DNA of 64,000 bases from JBCCTX01 sp964468435 (GTDB taxonomy: Bacteria > Bacteroidota > Bacteroidia > J057), in contig CAYXVE010000014.1 in NCBI GenBank assembly GCA_964468435.1, forward strand, positions 25,115 through 89,114, given 5' to 3'. Below are positions 38,344 to 49,800 of this stretch, piece by piece. The notes beneath the pieces were generated by a model, which saw nothing but the letters and a program-made list of their open reading frames with translations, searched no databases and was not told where the DNA came from. A program made the translations under genes and the position numbers. Each line of letters opens with the position of its first letter. The stretch's first letter is position 1.

Positions 38344-41300
38344 TCACTTAACAGAAAAAGGAATTTCCCTGCACTTTCCATCCAGTCGGCAGATCTGTAC
38401 CTTCCTTACCCCTGGGGAGATATTCAGCATCCTGGAAGACTGGGACAGATATCCCTGACCATAGTAAAACTCAGTCTTTTGCCTAGAACCATCTGCTAAT
38501 GTAGAAATTGCATAACTCTCCTGAGACTGCAGAGGTATCTGCATGACGCCTCGATTTTCATGGACCATCAGACAAGGCATCTGGTCATTGCGCGTTGCAA
38601 TATGAAGAATATCTTTGTCAAGGATTATATGGGTCAGCGCTCTGCTGTCACCTGGAACCATGAATCCGGTATCCCTAGCAGGCATGTATTCTACCCGCCC
38701 ATTCTGATACACATTGGCCACCCAGCCTATACCTGCATCATATCTACCTCCAATCACCTCTGTGTGGTACATATTGCCCACCGCCAGGAACTGTATTGCA
38801 TTTGGAGGTCCATGCTGAGTAATGTCCATGCCATAAATTGGAGCCATCTGCATTTCATCTCCTAACGGTTTCACTTGAAAGATACCATTGCCCTGATTTT
38901 CAATCAGGCTGGATGAAAAGTAATTGGCTTCCATTACGATCATACTATCTGATTCGAAATAGCTCAGGATGTCGTGTATATCAGCTTTAGCGTAGTCGCG
39001 ATATCTCGGAAATATTTTCCGCATTACCTGCATCTGCTTGATGGCGAGATCTCTTGGTGCAATAAGATATTCTTTGCCATCGTATTTTCTCGTCATCAGT
39101 ACATCCATGCTACCATCCTGATCAAAATCTTTGGCATATACACTGACTTGATCTCCTTGCTGTTCCTGATAAACGTGGTTGTGTCCCAGATTACCTGCCA
39201 GATAATCCATATCACCATCCTGATCATAATCCAGCCCTGTGAGGCTATTCCACCAACCCTTGTAATCAGCAAGACCAGATTTATCTGTCGTCTCCTTAAA
39301 ACGCCCTTGCTCATTAACATATAACCTAAGCGGCATCCATTCTCCCGCCAGTATTAGATCCAGATCCTGATCATTGTCCCAATCCGTCCAAAGCGCACTA
39401 CAGATCAGTCCGGGTTTTACAAGCTCAGGTGCTACCAGTGCAGTAACATCCCGGAAGATTCCCCCATCATTTTCCAATATATAACTACGAGGTATCAAGG
39501 GGAACTTTCCGGGAATGATCCTACCTCCCACAAAGAGATCCAGATCTCCATCCAGGTCATAATCCCCAGCAACCACACATGAACCACTCGTCTGCATCTC
39601 AGGAAGTGCCGTACTGTCTATAGTGAAATTCCCTTTTCCATCATTGAGGTATAGCCTATCCTGATAATGCCCCTGATGCACGTATTTTACTGAACTCCCC
39701 CCACTTACTACATAAAGATCCAGGTCTTCATCCTGATCTACATCAAATAGTAAAGCCCCTAGGTCTTCGAAAAATCGAGACCCAGGTAGTGTATCCTCCT
39801 GGAAAGTCTTGTTTGCCTGCTGTAAAAACAGACTCCCAGACTGCCCTCTGGCTCCTCCTATATAAAAATCTTCCCGTGAATCGCTATTGACATCCCCTAC
39901 TGCGATACCTGGCCCAAAGTGATCATATAAATGTGGCAACATAGGTTCTAGGTGAAAATCAACGTGTGTGTTTTCCCGGTGGCGGAAATCAACCCCTGAA
40001 TGAGTTGTATAATTTGTGTAAGCTTTCTTACTATCTAACGATATCCTTGATAATGAGTGTTTTTCTAATCCCTGGTAAGTCAGGAGATGTATTGTATCGC
40101 AGGATAAGCCAGTCACATGTGATACCTTTCCATCGGGCCATATGATATCTACCGATCTGGCCATTGTATCCGATCCCAATCCGATGTGAATACGCGAGCT
40201 TACACTGGAAGCATAGCCTTTTATTGGGTATACTTCATGATATTGAGTTTTTTCTGTAGGATGAGAGACCCTGATTTTTGCCCCAAAGGCCTTTAGGTTG
40301 TCTTCGGGACCTTTCAACTCTATCGTGATGAAATGATTATTCCCCATTTCTATTGCACGATTCTTGAAAATAAATGCAGGTTGATTGATGTTGTTGACGA
40401 TCAGATCCAGATCTGAATCATTATCGAGATCGGCATAAGCCGCTCCATTGGACATAGAGGGGTATTTTAGCCCCCATGACTGAGAGACATCTTCAAATTT
40501 CAGATATCGTGTACGCCGGTACATGACATTAGGTAAATATACGCTATCCAGTTGATGAAGTCTTTTAATGACTTTTTCTTCTGATGGTGCGCCCGTACGC
40601 TGTTCATGTACCAGTAATTCATCATGATACCACTGAAAGTCGTGATTGGTCACATCACGTCTGAACCCATTGGTTATATAGATATCCCGGTATCCATCAC
40701 CATCAAAATCACTTATGAGAGGAGCCCAGCTCCAGTCTGTCTGATACACACCGGCCATCCTGCCTATCTCATTAAATATCAATCGCTGATACTGGTCGAC
40801 ACCCTGATTTAACTGGAGGGTATTGCGGACAAACTGGGGAGAAAAACCGGCCTTTAAGGCCTGACGGTAAAAATCATAATTCATCTCAGCAGTCATCGTC
40901 TTTTGGCGTGCGTTGTCTCTGGGCAACATGTCCAGTACAAGTATATCCATCCAACCATCCTGGTTGATGTCTGCGATATCTACGCCCATGCCATTCTGGC
41001 TGGTATGCGAAGTACTATGAGACAATTCATTGATAAACGTTCCATCCTGTTGGTTGATATACATCAGATCATTACCCATAAAGTCGTTGGCGACATATAC
41101 ATCCGGCCAGCCATCGTTATTGAGGTCTGATATACACAATCCCAGAGCATATCCTTCCTGAAGGATACCTGCATCTCTCGAAACATTGCGAAAAAAGGGA
41201 TGCCCCAGTGAATCCGAGCTTGTATTCTGATAAAGCCGATCCGTACTAGGTCCCTCTCCGTTTTTGTATGTATAGAGCTTGCTCAACTGCATATAATTTT

Positions 41301-41898
41301 CCATGGCATGTGAAGCCAGATACATGTCCAGGTCTCCGTCCAGATCATAGTCCCAAAAGGCCGCCTGTGTGGAGTGGCCTGTATCATCCAAACCATATTC
41401 AATGGCCATTTCGATAAATTCCGGGGTCAGTTCTGTTTGATCTTGGTTTCCCTTGTTGACATACAACAAATTACGTCGGTTTTCGGGTGCTGTATATCCA
41501 GCTACACAAAGGTAAATATCATCCCATCCATCCTGGTTGACATCTACGATTGATACTCCCGTAATCCAGCCCGAAGTGTGAATCCCTGCCGCTGAAGTCA
41601 CATCTTCGAATTCAAGATTTCCCCGATTCAGATAAAGTTTTGACGGAAACATATTCCCCGAAAAGAAGAGATCCTGGTAGCCATCATGATTGAAATCACC
41701 CACACCAACTCCGGCCCCCATGTAAATATAATAGTGATTAAAGTAGTGAAGTGAATCTGTTTCAAGGATTGTATTTTGAAAGTCGACCCCTGAATGACCG
41801 GGATCAATCAACTCAAACTGTGTAGGGGGACTTTGGCAACTAACTACCATCAATACTATCACAACTATCCATATATATTGGCTAAATACTACACTCAT
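38344..41898 (-). CDS. FG-GAP/ASPIC repeat lipoprotein 1
   Basis: 1184 residues from the ATG at 41898, 4 bases after the preceding paralogue; MSVVFSQYIWIVVIVLMVVSC is the lipoprotein signal. Many Ca-binding beta-propeller repeats of the form DxNxDGxxDhhh are present (GDFNHDGYQDLFF, DVNQDGWDDIYL, DYDLDGDLDMYL and others). An ASPIC/UnbV domain lies at about 535-600 (GAKIRVSHPTEKTQ, SRIHIGLGS, DIIWPDG), after which further propeller repeats follow. This is the CRTAC1-like architecture common beside SusCD pairs in marine Bacteroidota. A surface glycan-binding role in place of SusE/F is inferred. Confidence 0.86.
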   Translation of the reverse strand: MSVVFSQYIWIVVIVLMVVSCQSPPTQFELIDPGHSGVDFQNTILETDSLHYFNHYYIYMGAGVGVGDFNHDGYQDLFFSGNMFPSKLYLNRGNLEFEDVTSAAGIHTSGWITGVSIVDVNQDGWDDIYLCVAGYTAPENRRNLLYVNKGNQDQTELTPEFIEMAIEYGLDDTGHSTQAAFWDYDLDGDLDMYLASHAMENYMQLSKLYTYKNGEGPSTDRLYQNTSSDSLGHPFFRNVSRDAGILQEGYALGLCISDLNNDGWPDVYVANDFMGNDLMYINQQDGTFINELSHSTSHTSQNGMGVDIADINQDGWMDILVLDMLPRDNARQKTMTAEMNYDFYRQALKAGFSPQFVRNTLQLNQGVDQYQRLIFNEIGRMAGVYQTDWSWAPLISDFDGDGYRDIYITNGFRRDVTNHDFQWYHDELLVHEQRTGAPSEEKVIKRLHQLDSVYLPNVMYRRTRYLKFEDVSQSWGLKYPSMSNGAAYADLDNDSDLDLIVNNINQPAFIFKNRAIEMGNNHFITIELKGPEDNLKAFGAKIRVSHPTEKTQYHEVYPIKGYASSVSSRIHIGLGSDTMARSVDIIWPDGKVSHVTGLSCDTIHLLTYQGLEKHSLSRISLDSKKAYTNYTTHSGVDFRHRENTHVDFHLEPMLPHLYDHFGPGIAVGDVNSDSREDFYIGGARGQSGSLFLQQANKTFQEDTLPGSRFFEDLGALLFDVDQDEDLDLYVVSGGSSVKYVHQGHYQDRLYLNDGKGNFTIDSTALPEMQTSGSCVVAGDYDLDGDLDLFVGGRIIPGKFPLIPRSYILENDGGIFRDVTALVAPELVKPGLICSALWTDWDNDQDLDLILAGEWMPLRLYVNEQGRFKETTDKSGLADYKGWWNSLTGLDYDQDGDMDYLAGNLGHNHVYQEQQGDQVSVYAKDFDQDGSMDVLMTRKYDGKEYLIAPRDLAIKQMQVMRKIFPRYRDYAKADIHDILSYFESDSMIVMEANYFSSSLIENQGNGIFQVKPLGDEMQMAPIYGMDITQHGPPNAIQFLAVGNMYHTEVIGGRYDAGIGWVANVYQNGRVEYMPARDTGFMVPGDSRALTHIILDKDILHIATRNDQMPCLMVHENRGVMQIPLQSQESYAISTLADGSRQKTEFYYGQGYLSQSSRMLNISPGVRKVQICRLDGKCREIPFSVK

Positions 41899-41902
41899 AT
41901 TT

Positions 41903-44900
41903 TCAGGGTATTTGATCATTTGAGGAAAAGAATTGTAGTTTCCCGTCATTATTTGCCACAAGTATGAGATCCTTACCGGAAGTTTCCGGTATCCATTGCA
42001 ACTTTCTGGCGTTTCCTGACACAAACCAGCCACTGAGTTGAACCGGGATATCTTTCAACCGTCCTTCCTTAAAGCTAAGATATATTCCTTTACCAGCATT
42101 CTGAGGAGGTGTTTCAATATCCATGTCTGTTATGTTCCCCACCATGATCAAGTCTTTTTTGCCCTTTCGGTCGTAAAGCAGTATATCCTGAATAGGAGAA
42201 AATTGTACAGATTGTGGCAAAGGAATATAGCTCCAGGTGTCTGATCCATTGTTCTGCAGGATTATGCTTTGGAAAGTATGTACAACCCGATGGATCATAT
42301 TTACCCGGTTCAAACCATACAGCAAGGTATCCATGTCAGCCCTTGCATAGCTGCTATAGTTGGCAAAATTCTTTTTGATTGCAGGGATTTGGTCTACGAT
42401 CCACTGCCGCCCCTTGATGGGATAGATATCATCATCTTCATGATATGCCAGGATAGCTTCCCAACTACCGTTTCTGTCAAAATCATTGGCATATAGCTCA
42501 AGCGGTTTTCCTACCTGTGGCCCAAAGGGATAATTGTTGCCAGCGTTTCCCAGGATAATCTCATCCTCTCCATCTCCATTGATATCTGCTATCTCTATAC
42601 ACTGCCACCAGCCTGTAAGGCTGTCCAGCGACATGACATGATTCGGCACACCTTCTAGGTTTTGGCTCTCCTTGCTGGTTAATCTTTCCTGATCATTTTC
42701 CAAGACCATTACCCCCATCCATTCTCCTACTATCCATAACTCCTGGGATGAACCATCTTTGCCCTTTTTCCAGGCTGCATCTGTTACCATCCCTGCATAC
42801 ATGAGTTCTGGTGCCCTGGATTCAGTAACATCTAACCATTTATCCCCTACATGCTCCAAAAGATAAGAAAGGGGCGATTTTCCATACTGACCGGGAACCA
42901 TACGCCCTCCTACAAATAGGTCCAGATCACCATCCCGGTCAAAATCACAGGGTCTTACACAGGAACCACTTACATGTATATTGGGAATCCACCCCACAGC
43001 TCGCTCAAACAGACTATTACCCCTGTTGAGGTACAAACGATCCTGATAAAACTCGCTACCCGCCACCCATTCATTCCCCCCGCTTACTACATACAGATCC
43101 AGATCACCATCTGAATCTGCATCCAGAAAGGTGGCATCTATATCTTCATAAGATGCATCTTCAAATAATACATTCAATTCAAGGCGCTGTAGTATATTAT
43201 CAGGCTTTCTGAGAAAGAACTGCCCAGGATGACCTTTGGCACCCCCTAAAAATATGTCTTCAATTCCGTCTCCATCTATGTCTCCACTAGCCAGTGCGGG
43301 ACCCAGGCATGAGTATTTGTAGGGCAGCAGACGTTCATGTAAAAAATCATCGTAACTATTTTCTGTATGTTTCACAGAGATATTAAATCCACTGGTGATT
43401 TCTTCCCAGAAACCTGGTACAGGTTCAGTCTTTCTTGTAATCTGTTCTGATGCATCAACTTGTTGTACGGTCAGCAGTTGATCTGGTAGAGGCGAATGGA
43501 TACGCGATCTTTGGCCATTAGGCCAGTCTAGGAGTATTTCCTGTATATTTTGCACATTTCCTAAACCTATATGCAGGACTGGAGAAACGGAAGACTGGAA
43601 GCCCCGGCTGGTAGCCATTTCCCGGTAAATCACTCCGTCTTCCAGAATAACCTTGACCCTGGCACCTATGCCGTAAATGTTATTACCTTCCCCCACAAGT
43701 CTGATATTCAGATAGTGATGATCTATATTTTTTGAAGACTGGTTCTGATATATCTGTGCATGATCATCGAGATTATTTAACACAAGGTCCAGATCACCAT
43801 CATGATCCAGGTCGCTGTAAGCTGCACCTGTAGAAAATCCTTTCCAGTCCAATCCCCAATCTTCTGCAACCTCCCTAAATTCCAAGGAGTCTATCTGTTG
43901 AAATATGTGGTTGGCCTGTGGGTTTACCGGAAATGTCTCGATGATATCCAATACTCCTATGTTGGCTGCAGGAGATACCTTTTGTCCCATTTCCTCCAGG
44001 ATATCTTTGTACTGAATATCACGTCTGATTCCATTACTCACAAACAGATCTTTTCTTCCGTCATTATCAAAATCAGCCCAGAGTGCTGACCAACTCCAGT
44101 CCGTTGCATCTGTACCTATGAGAGTAGCTATCTCGGAGAAATACAGGGTCGGTTCTTTATCAGCACTAGTGTGCAATCCACGATTGAGCTGAAGGCTATT
44201 TTGCATAAACTGGTCAACATACCCTACCTCCCTCAAGCGCTTGAATACCCCCTGTGTCATTCCCACCATATTGGCATGGCGACGATAATGATCACGGGCT
44301 TTCATATCACATACAAACAAATCCATCCATCCATCTTCGTTGATATCAGCGATATCTGAGCCCATACTAGAGAGCGATATATGTCCCATTGAAGTGTTGA
44401 GCTGATCGAGAAAAGTACCATCTTGCTGATTGATGTAAAGACGATCCGGCTCAAAGAAATCATTGGCGATATATATATCCGGATACCCATCCCGGTTGAG
44501 ATCTCCGACAGCTGCACTCAGGGTAAATCCAAAGTGCCGGATTCCAGCTTCAACACTAACATCGACAAAGGGACGATCCGCTCCCTCATTCCGGTATAGC
44601 TTATTGGCCTCTTCGGGAGCGGGGCTATTGATCTGGGAAAAGAGCTGTTCCTGACTCGCATAAAAGGAAATAGAATGATTGATCAGCAACATGTCAAGGT
44701 CTCCGTCCAAATCATAATCCAGGAAGTATGACTGTATAGAGTATCCATTGTCATTTAAGCCATATTTTTCTGCATCTTCTTTGAAAGTGCCATCTTGTTG
44801 GTTGATATACAGGAGATTATGCCTAAAGTTGCGTGGGCCAGAACGGCACACATAGATATCCAGCCAACCGTCATGATTGATATCAGCCATGGAGACTCCC

Positions 44901-45250
44901 GTAGTCCATAGATTTTGGGAGATAATACCTGATTCGCTGGTGACATCCTTGAACTTCATTTCTCCCTGGTTAACGTATAAACGGTCTCCCTCCATATTTC
45001 CGGTGAAGTAGATGTCATCCCAACCATCCTGGTCAAGATCTCCTATAGCAACTCCCCCTCCATTGTAATAATATGGATAAGTGAGAAAGTTTTGCTGGCT
45101 ATTTTCCTGTATATCATTGGAAAAATCGATCCCTGTGTAGGTCCGATCGAGGGAAACGAATAGTGGTTGTTCCTTTTTGTCAATATCCTGATTACATCCC
45201 AGGACGAGACATATAACACCCATTTCTATAAAGACAACTAATTTCTTCAT
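41903..45250 (-). CDS. FG-GAP/ASPIC repeat lipoprotein 2
   Basis: 1115 residues from the ATG at 45250 (MKKLVVFIEMGVICLVLGC, lipobox LVLGC); an upstream start at 45313 is rejected. Same architecture as its downstream paralogue: propeller repeats (GDLDQDGWDDIYF, DINHDGWLDIYV, DYDLDGDLDMLL), an ASPIC domain (GARVKVILEDGVIY, PVLHIGLGN, ILLDWPNGQ), then more repeats. The two proteins are clearly diverged, so this is an old tandem duplication. It sits directly after susD, suggesting an outer-membrane surface lipoprotein working with SusCD. Confidence 0.86.
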   Translation of the reverse strand: MKKLVVFIEMGVICLVLGCNQDIDKKEQPLFVSLDRTYTGIDFSNDIQENSQQNFLTYPYYYNGGGVAIGDLDQDGWDDIYFTGNMEGDRLYVNQGEMKFKDVTSESGIISQNLWTTGVSMADINHDGWLDIYVCRSGPRNFRHNLLYINQQDGTFKEDAEKYGLNDNGYSIQSYFLDYDLDGDLDMLLINHSISFYASQEQLFSQINSPAPEEANKLYRNEGADRPFVDVSVEAGIRHFGFTLSAAVGDLNRDGYPDIYIANDFFEPDRLYINQQDGTFLDQLNTSMGHISLSSMGSDIADINEDGWMDLFVCDMKARDHYRRHANMVGMTQGVFKRLREVGYVDQFMQNSLQLNRGLHTSADKEPTLYFSEIATLIGTDATDWSWSALWADFDNDGRKDLFVSNGIRRDIQYKDILEEMGQKVSPAANIGVLDIIETFPVNPQANHIFQQIDSLEFREVAEDWGLDWKGFSTGAAYSDLDHDGDLDLVLNNLDDHAQIYQNQSSKNIDHHYLNIRLVGEGNNIYGIGARVKVILEDGVIYREMATSRGFQSSVSPVLHIGLGNVQNIQEILLDWPNGQRSRIHSPLPDQLLTVQQVDASEQITRKTEPVPGFWEEITSGFNISVKHTENSYDDFLHERLLPYKYSCLGPALASGDIDGDGIEDIFLGGAKGHPGQFFLRKPDNILQRLELNVLFEDASYEDIDATFLDADSDGDLDLYVVSGGNEWVAGSEFYQDRLYLNRGNSLFERAVGWIPNIHVSGSCVRPCDFDRDGDLDLFVGGRMVPGQYGKSPLSYLLEHVGDKWLDVTESRAPELMYAGMVTDAAWKKGKDGSSQELWIVGEWMGVMVLENDQERLTSKESQNLEGVPNHVMSLDSLTGWWQCIEIADINGDGEDEIILGNAGNNYPFGPQVGKPLELYANDFDRNGSWEAILAYHEDDDIYPIKGRQWIVDQIPAIKKNFANYSSYARADMDTLLYGLNRVNMIHRVVHTFQSIILQNNGSDTWSYIPLPQSVQFSPIQDILLYDRKGKKDLIMVGNITDMDIETPPQNAGKGIYLSFKEGRLKDIPVQLSGWFVSGNARKLQWIPETSGKDLILVANNDGKLQFFSSNDQIP

Positions 45251-45273
45251 TACCTTAAAATACAAATAGTCAA

Positions 45274-45301
45274 AATGGATTCCCAACGTAGAGAATCCAT
45301 T
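45274..45301 (-). promoter_or_regulatory. Hairpin between susD and the FG-GAP genes
   Basis: A perfect 9-bp inverted repeat AATGGATTC/GAATCCATT (45274-45282, 45293-45301) with a 10-base loop in the 118-base gap after susD. On the minus strand it is followed by TTTTGACTATTTGTATTTT. It could terminate part of the transcripts or mark an RNA end, giving higher susCD than downstream expression (inference). Confidence 0.5.
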
Positions 45302-45368
45302 ATTGACGTTCATCCAATCTATTGTTACTACGATTTTAAGTCAGCTACCCAAACTGGAACCTTTGGCA

Positions 45369-46847
45369 TCAGTTCCCAGGATATTGGGTCAGGTTGGGCA
45401 TCAGGTCCAATTCTGCGGGCGGAATAGGCCAGTATTCATGCCTACCACTGACAAACCCCAGTGGCCCCAGTTCTTCTTCCAGCAGGCCCCAACGGGCCAG
45501 ATCAAAGAAGCGATGCCCTTCATATACCAGTTCAATCCGCCTTTCCTGACGGATAATTTTTCTCAGATTAGCCTGATTAGTTTCAGTAACAGGAGCTATC
45601 TGTGCACGTTCTCTGACCATATTCAGGGATTCCAGGGCTTCAGAACTTTGTCCCAATTCATTGAGTGCTTCTGCATAATTGAGCAGTACTTCGGCATAAC
45701 GAATGATGGGGTAATTGACATTGAAGTTATTGGCATCAGCCATATTGGTGCCGTCTGGCAGCCATTTGCGTACATTAGCATTATTGAAATAGGTGGTGTT
45801 CATATTTTCTGAAGGGAACTCCTCCAGCTCACCATCGCCATCGGTATCGATGGAATCTGGTGGTGTGGCTCCCACGATCAGCACAGATTTCCTGCGAATA
45901 TCTCCTTCTACAAAAAGGTCTTTGGATTCCTCGCTGGGAGTAAACCAGTTGGCCCAACCGATCATGGGACTCCAGTGGAAGGAGTAAAAGTTTTCCGTTT
46001 GATTACCCCATACTCCCGGAGCACGGCTGACAGACTGAAGTTCAAATACAGATTCCTGACTATTCTCATTCTTGCCGTTGAACATGCTGATATAATCTTC
46101 CACCAACTGATATTGCCCCAGGTCAAGAACCTGTTTTGTATATTGTGCAGACTCCTGCCATTTACCCTGATATAGATATACTCTCCCCAGAAATGCCAGT
46201 GCAGCCCCTCTAGTTACTCTGCCTACTGGATTACTTTCCAAAGGAAGGGCATCAATGGACTCAAGAAGATCCTGCTCAATCTGGGCGTATATGATATCCT
46301 GATTGGTTCTGGCGAGTTCAGCATACTCCTCCCTTGTCAATACTTCTGTAGTGAAAGGAACATCGCCGAAAATAATGACGAGATTCCAGTAAAACATAGC
46401 CCGCAGAAATTTTGCTTCAGCTGTAAAACGTTCTCTGAGGGCATTGTCCATTTCAACTCCGGGGAGTTTTCTCAACAGAATATTGGCACGAAAAACGCCT
46501 TTGTAAGCATCGTACCAACGGGCAGATGAAAAGGGGTTATCAGGTAACCAACGAAAGTCGCTGGCAGCCCTGAAGTGGGTACCATAATCCCCATTATCCC
46601 CTGTCTGTTCGTCTATATTATCTGCAGTAGAACTTCCTAGTACCAATACAGCCTCACGATATAACCCTTTGGAGCTTATGATATCATAAACCGCTGTAAG
46701 CGCCTGCTCAGCATCTTTACCATCTTTGAAAAAGTTTTCGTCTACCACACCATTAGTAAATTCTTTGGTGACGAAATTATCCTGGCAGGCGTAGAAAACA
46801 ATACCTGCGATGATCAGTAGTAGTGAATATATGATAATTGATCTCAT
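45369..46847 (-). CDS. SusD/RagB-family nutrient uptake lipoprotein
   Basis: A 492-residue surface glycan-binding lipoprotein that caps its SusC partner. Lipobox FYAC (Cys20). The N-terminal SusD-like segment FKDGKDAEQALTAVYDII, the TPR region (AKFLRAMFYWNLVIIFGDVP, GAALAFLGRVYLYQGKW) and the C-terminal RagB domain (IIRYAEVLLNYAEALNELG, IRQERRIELVYEGHRFFDL) are all present. It lies 39 bases after susC. The specific ligand cannot be read from the sequence. Confidence 0.95.
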   Translation of the reverse strand: MRSIIIYSLLLIIAGIVFYACQDNFVTKEFTNGVVDENFFKDGKDAEQALTAVYDIISSKGLYREAVLVLGSSTADNIDEQTGDNGDYGTHFRAASDFRWLPDNPFSSARWYDAYKGVFRANILLRKLPGVEMDNALRERFTAEAKFLRAMFYWNLVIIFGDVPFTTEVLTREEYAELARTNQDIIYAQIEQDLLESIDALPLESNPVGRVTRGAALAFLGRVYLYQGKWQESAQYTKQVLDLGQYQLVEDYISMFNGKNENSQESVFELQSVSRAPGVWGNQTENFYSFHWSPMIGWANWFTPSEESKDLFVEGDIRRKSVLIVGATPPDSIDTDGDGELEEFPSENMNTTYFNNANVRKWLPDGTNMADANNFNVNYPIIRYAEVLLNYAEALNELGQSSEALESLNMVRERAQIAPVTETNQANLRKIIRQERRIELVYEGHRFFDLARWGLLEEELGPLGFVSGRHEYWPIPPAELDLMPNLTQYPGN

Positions 46848-46886
46848 GATATATACGATATGAATTCTATGATGTATGAATTTAGC

Positions 46887-49800
46887 TTAAAATCCCAAAT
46901 TAAGCCCCAAGGAAAACGTCCTTACCTGTGGATACAGGTCCTGATAAATACCTGCACGAGCACTATTATTTTCATCCAGTCCTACTTCGGGATCAATCCC
47001 GGTAAAATCGGTAAGTACAAAAAGGTTTTGACCTGCAAGATAAACTCTTGCCTGTCTCAGCTTAATAACATCCATCCAGCCTCCGCTTAGCGTGTATCCC
47101 AACTGGAGGTTTCTCAACCTTAGGAAAGATCCATCTTCTACCAGGTGTGTACCTACTCTTACGTTCTGATTGGGATCCTGCAGATGCGGGCGGGGTATAG
47201 TATTACTGGTACCCGGACCACTCCATGCGTCGACCACATTTACGCTTTTGTTATATGCTCTACCAGAAGATTCCAATTGAGAGCGAGCAATATGTAGGAT
47301 ATCATTACCCTGTGTTCCAAAGAACTGGAAATTCAGGTCAAACTGCTTATATCCTAATGATCCTCCAAATCCAAAGGTAAAATCGGGCACAGGACTACCA
47401 ATGATTTTCTTATCTGATGCATCGATTTTCCCATCACCATTCAAGTCTCCAAAGCGGAAATCTCCAGGACCTGTACCGAGCAATTGGTAGGGTGTGGAAG
47501 GATCACCATCTATAGCATTTGCAGCTTCCACCTCTTCTTCGGTCTGGAATAAACCTTCAGTAACTAACCCCAGAAAGACACCTAGCGGTTCTCCTGGCCG
47601 GATTACAGAAGTGGCACCGGAGCCAGAATAAGTAAACGCAATAATCTCATCTTTTCCAGCAAGATCTACCACCTCACTTTTAAAAGTTGTGATATTAAAG
47701 TTGAAATCGTAAGTAAAGTCCCCTGTAAGCTTTCTGAAAGCTGTAGCCATTTCAAATCCACTATTGACAAGCTCACCGACATTATCTACCGTCTCCTCGA
47801 GGCCAGAAACTCCTGGAAGTTCAATAACCAGTAGCATGTCAGTCCGGGTTCTATTAAAATACTCTGCCGAAAAAGTAAGTCTGTCCCCGAGTAACCCAGC
47901 ATCTATCCCCAAATTGTACTCTGTAACCGTTTCCCACTGAACATCGGGGTTTGCCAGATCAGCCAAAGCTGCTCCCAGCGTCGAGGTTCCATCCTCATTA
48001 CCGAAAGCATAATTGAATCCTGTACCCAATGTTGCCACATAACGGAAGTTTCCAATGGCATCAGAGCCTACTTGTCCCCATCCGCCACGTAATTTCAGAT
48101 TATTGACAACTCCTCTAGGAAAGAATGATTCTTCTGATATGCGCCAACCCATAGAAAAAGACGGAAAGGTTCCGTATTTATTGTTCGGGCCAAACTTGGA
48201 TGACCCGTCGCGCCTTACATTGACGGTAAGCAGGTACCTGTTATCGTAATCATAGGTCAGACGTCCAAAAATTGAGCTAATAGATTCTTCAGCAGAGTTG
48301 GTACTTGAATTTAAATTGACGGCACTATTACTAATCTCTTTAAATACATCTGTATCATATTGTGCGGTCTGGCTAGAATTTCTAAAAAATAGATCCTGCG
48401 CACTTGTTCCGCCTGTAATGGAAAACGTATGATTGCCCAGTGTCTTGGAATAGGTAAGGGTATTTTCCCATAGCCAGAGCCTGCGGGTATTTGTTCCATA
48501 ATTTACATCGGACAATCCATTAGAATTGAGCAACCCTTCTTCCCAGATGGGAGTAAAGATATAATTCCTTCCAGAAATCAGGTCTGCAGAGAAAGTGGTA
48601 CGGAGCCTTAATCCGTCAATGGGTTCAAATTCTGCGTATATGTTACCAATGATTCTGTCTTCAGCATTGTTTCTGTCAGGACGCTCCTGGCGTGCAACAA
48701 CATTTTCCCTTCGTTCCAGACGCGTATCAGTAGGTCCTCCGTAAGATCCATCTTCGTTGCGCACGGGAATGGTAGGGAGTGCCTGATAGATATTTGTAAC
48801 CGTTCCGTGGATAAAGGTGCGGTTACCCGTGCCGTTTTGATAGCGCGAGGTTCTGCTGTAACCCAGGCTGTTCCCAATCCTAAACTTATCACCGATCTGA
48901 TTGTCTGTATTAACCCGGAAAGAGATACGCTCGTGAAAGGTTTCAATCATAATGCCATCATTCCGGAAATAGTTACCAGATACATAATATGAATTTCTGG
49001 GAGAGCCGCCGGAAACTGAAACCTGATGATCCTGAATCTGTCCCGTCCCAAACATCTCATCGATCCAGTTGGTTCCTTCTCCTAATGCTGAGGGATTGGG
49101 AAAGGGTGCCTCTTCTCCTGCAGCGGTAAAAGCGCGGTTCATATTTTCGGCAAACTCCATAGCATTCATAGGTCTAGGTACCTCCGAAGTAGATTGTTGG
49201 ATGCCATAATATCCACTATAATTTAACCGGGGAGCACCTTCGCTACCCCTTTTAGTAGTAATAAGTACGACCCCATTCGCAGCACGGGTACCGTAAATGG
49301 CCGTAGATGCAGCGTCCTTGAGAATATCAATGGATTCGATATCATTGGGATTAAGCGCTGCAAGCGGATTGGAATTTTCACTATTACCCGCACTGACAAT
49401 TACCCCATCTATTACATAGAGGGGATTACTGTTATTAATCGCGCCAATTCCCCGAATCCGGACGTTGACACCGCCTCCAGGTTGACCTCCACTGGTAGTT
49501 ACGTATACACCGGGCACCTTTCCCTGCAGAGCAAAGTCGAAACTCGGTGTCTGGACACGACCAATATCTTCAGCTGTTACTGATACAATAGAACCAGTAA
49601 CATTACTTTTCTTCTGGGTTCCATATCCTACCACAACGACTTCATCCAGTGCTGTAACAGAACTGCTTAAGGTAACATCGATAGTAGATCTTCCATTGAT
49701 TACAACAACCTGGGTAGTATATCCTATGTAAGAAAAAATCAATGAATCAGCGCCTGATGGCACCCTCAAAGCGTATTGGCCATTGGCATCTGTAAGCGCA

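Noticed and set aside
38974..39324. Plus-strand frames of 60-170 codons across the FG-GAP and sulfatase genes
   Set aside because: Antisense shadows of the repeat-rich real genes; their Ile/His-rich composition mirrors the DxDGD repeats.
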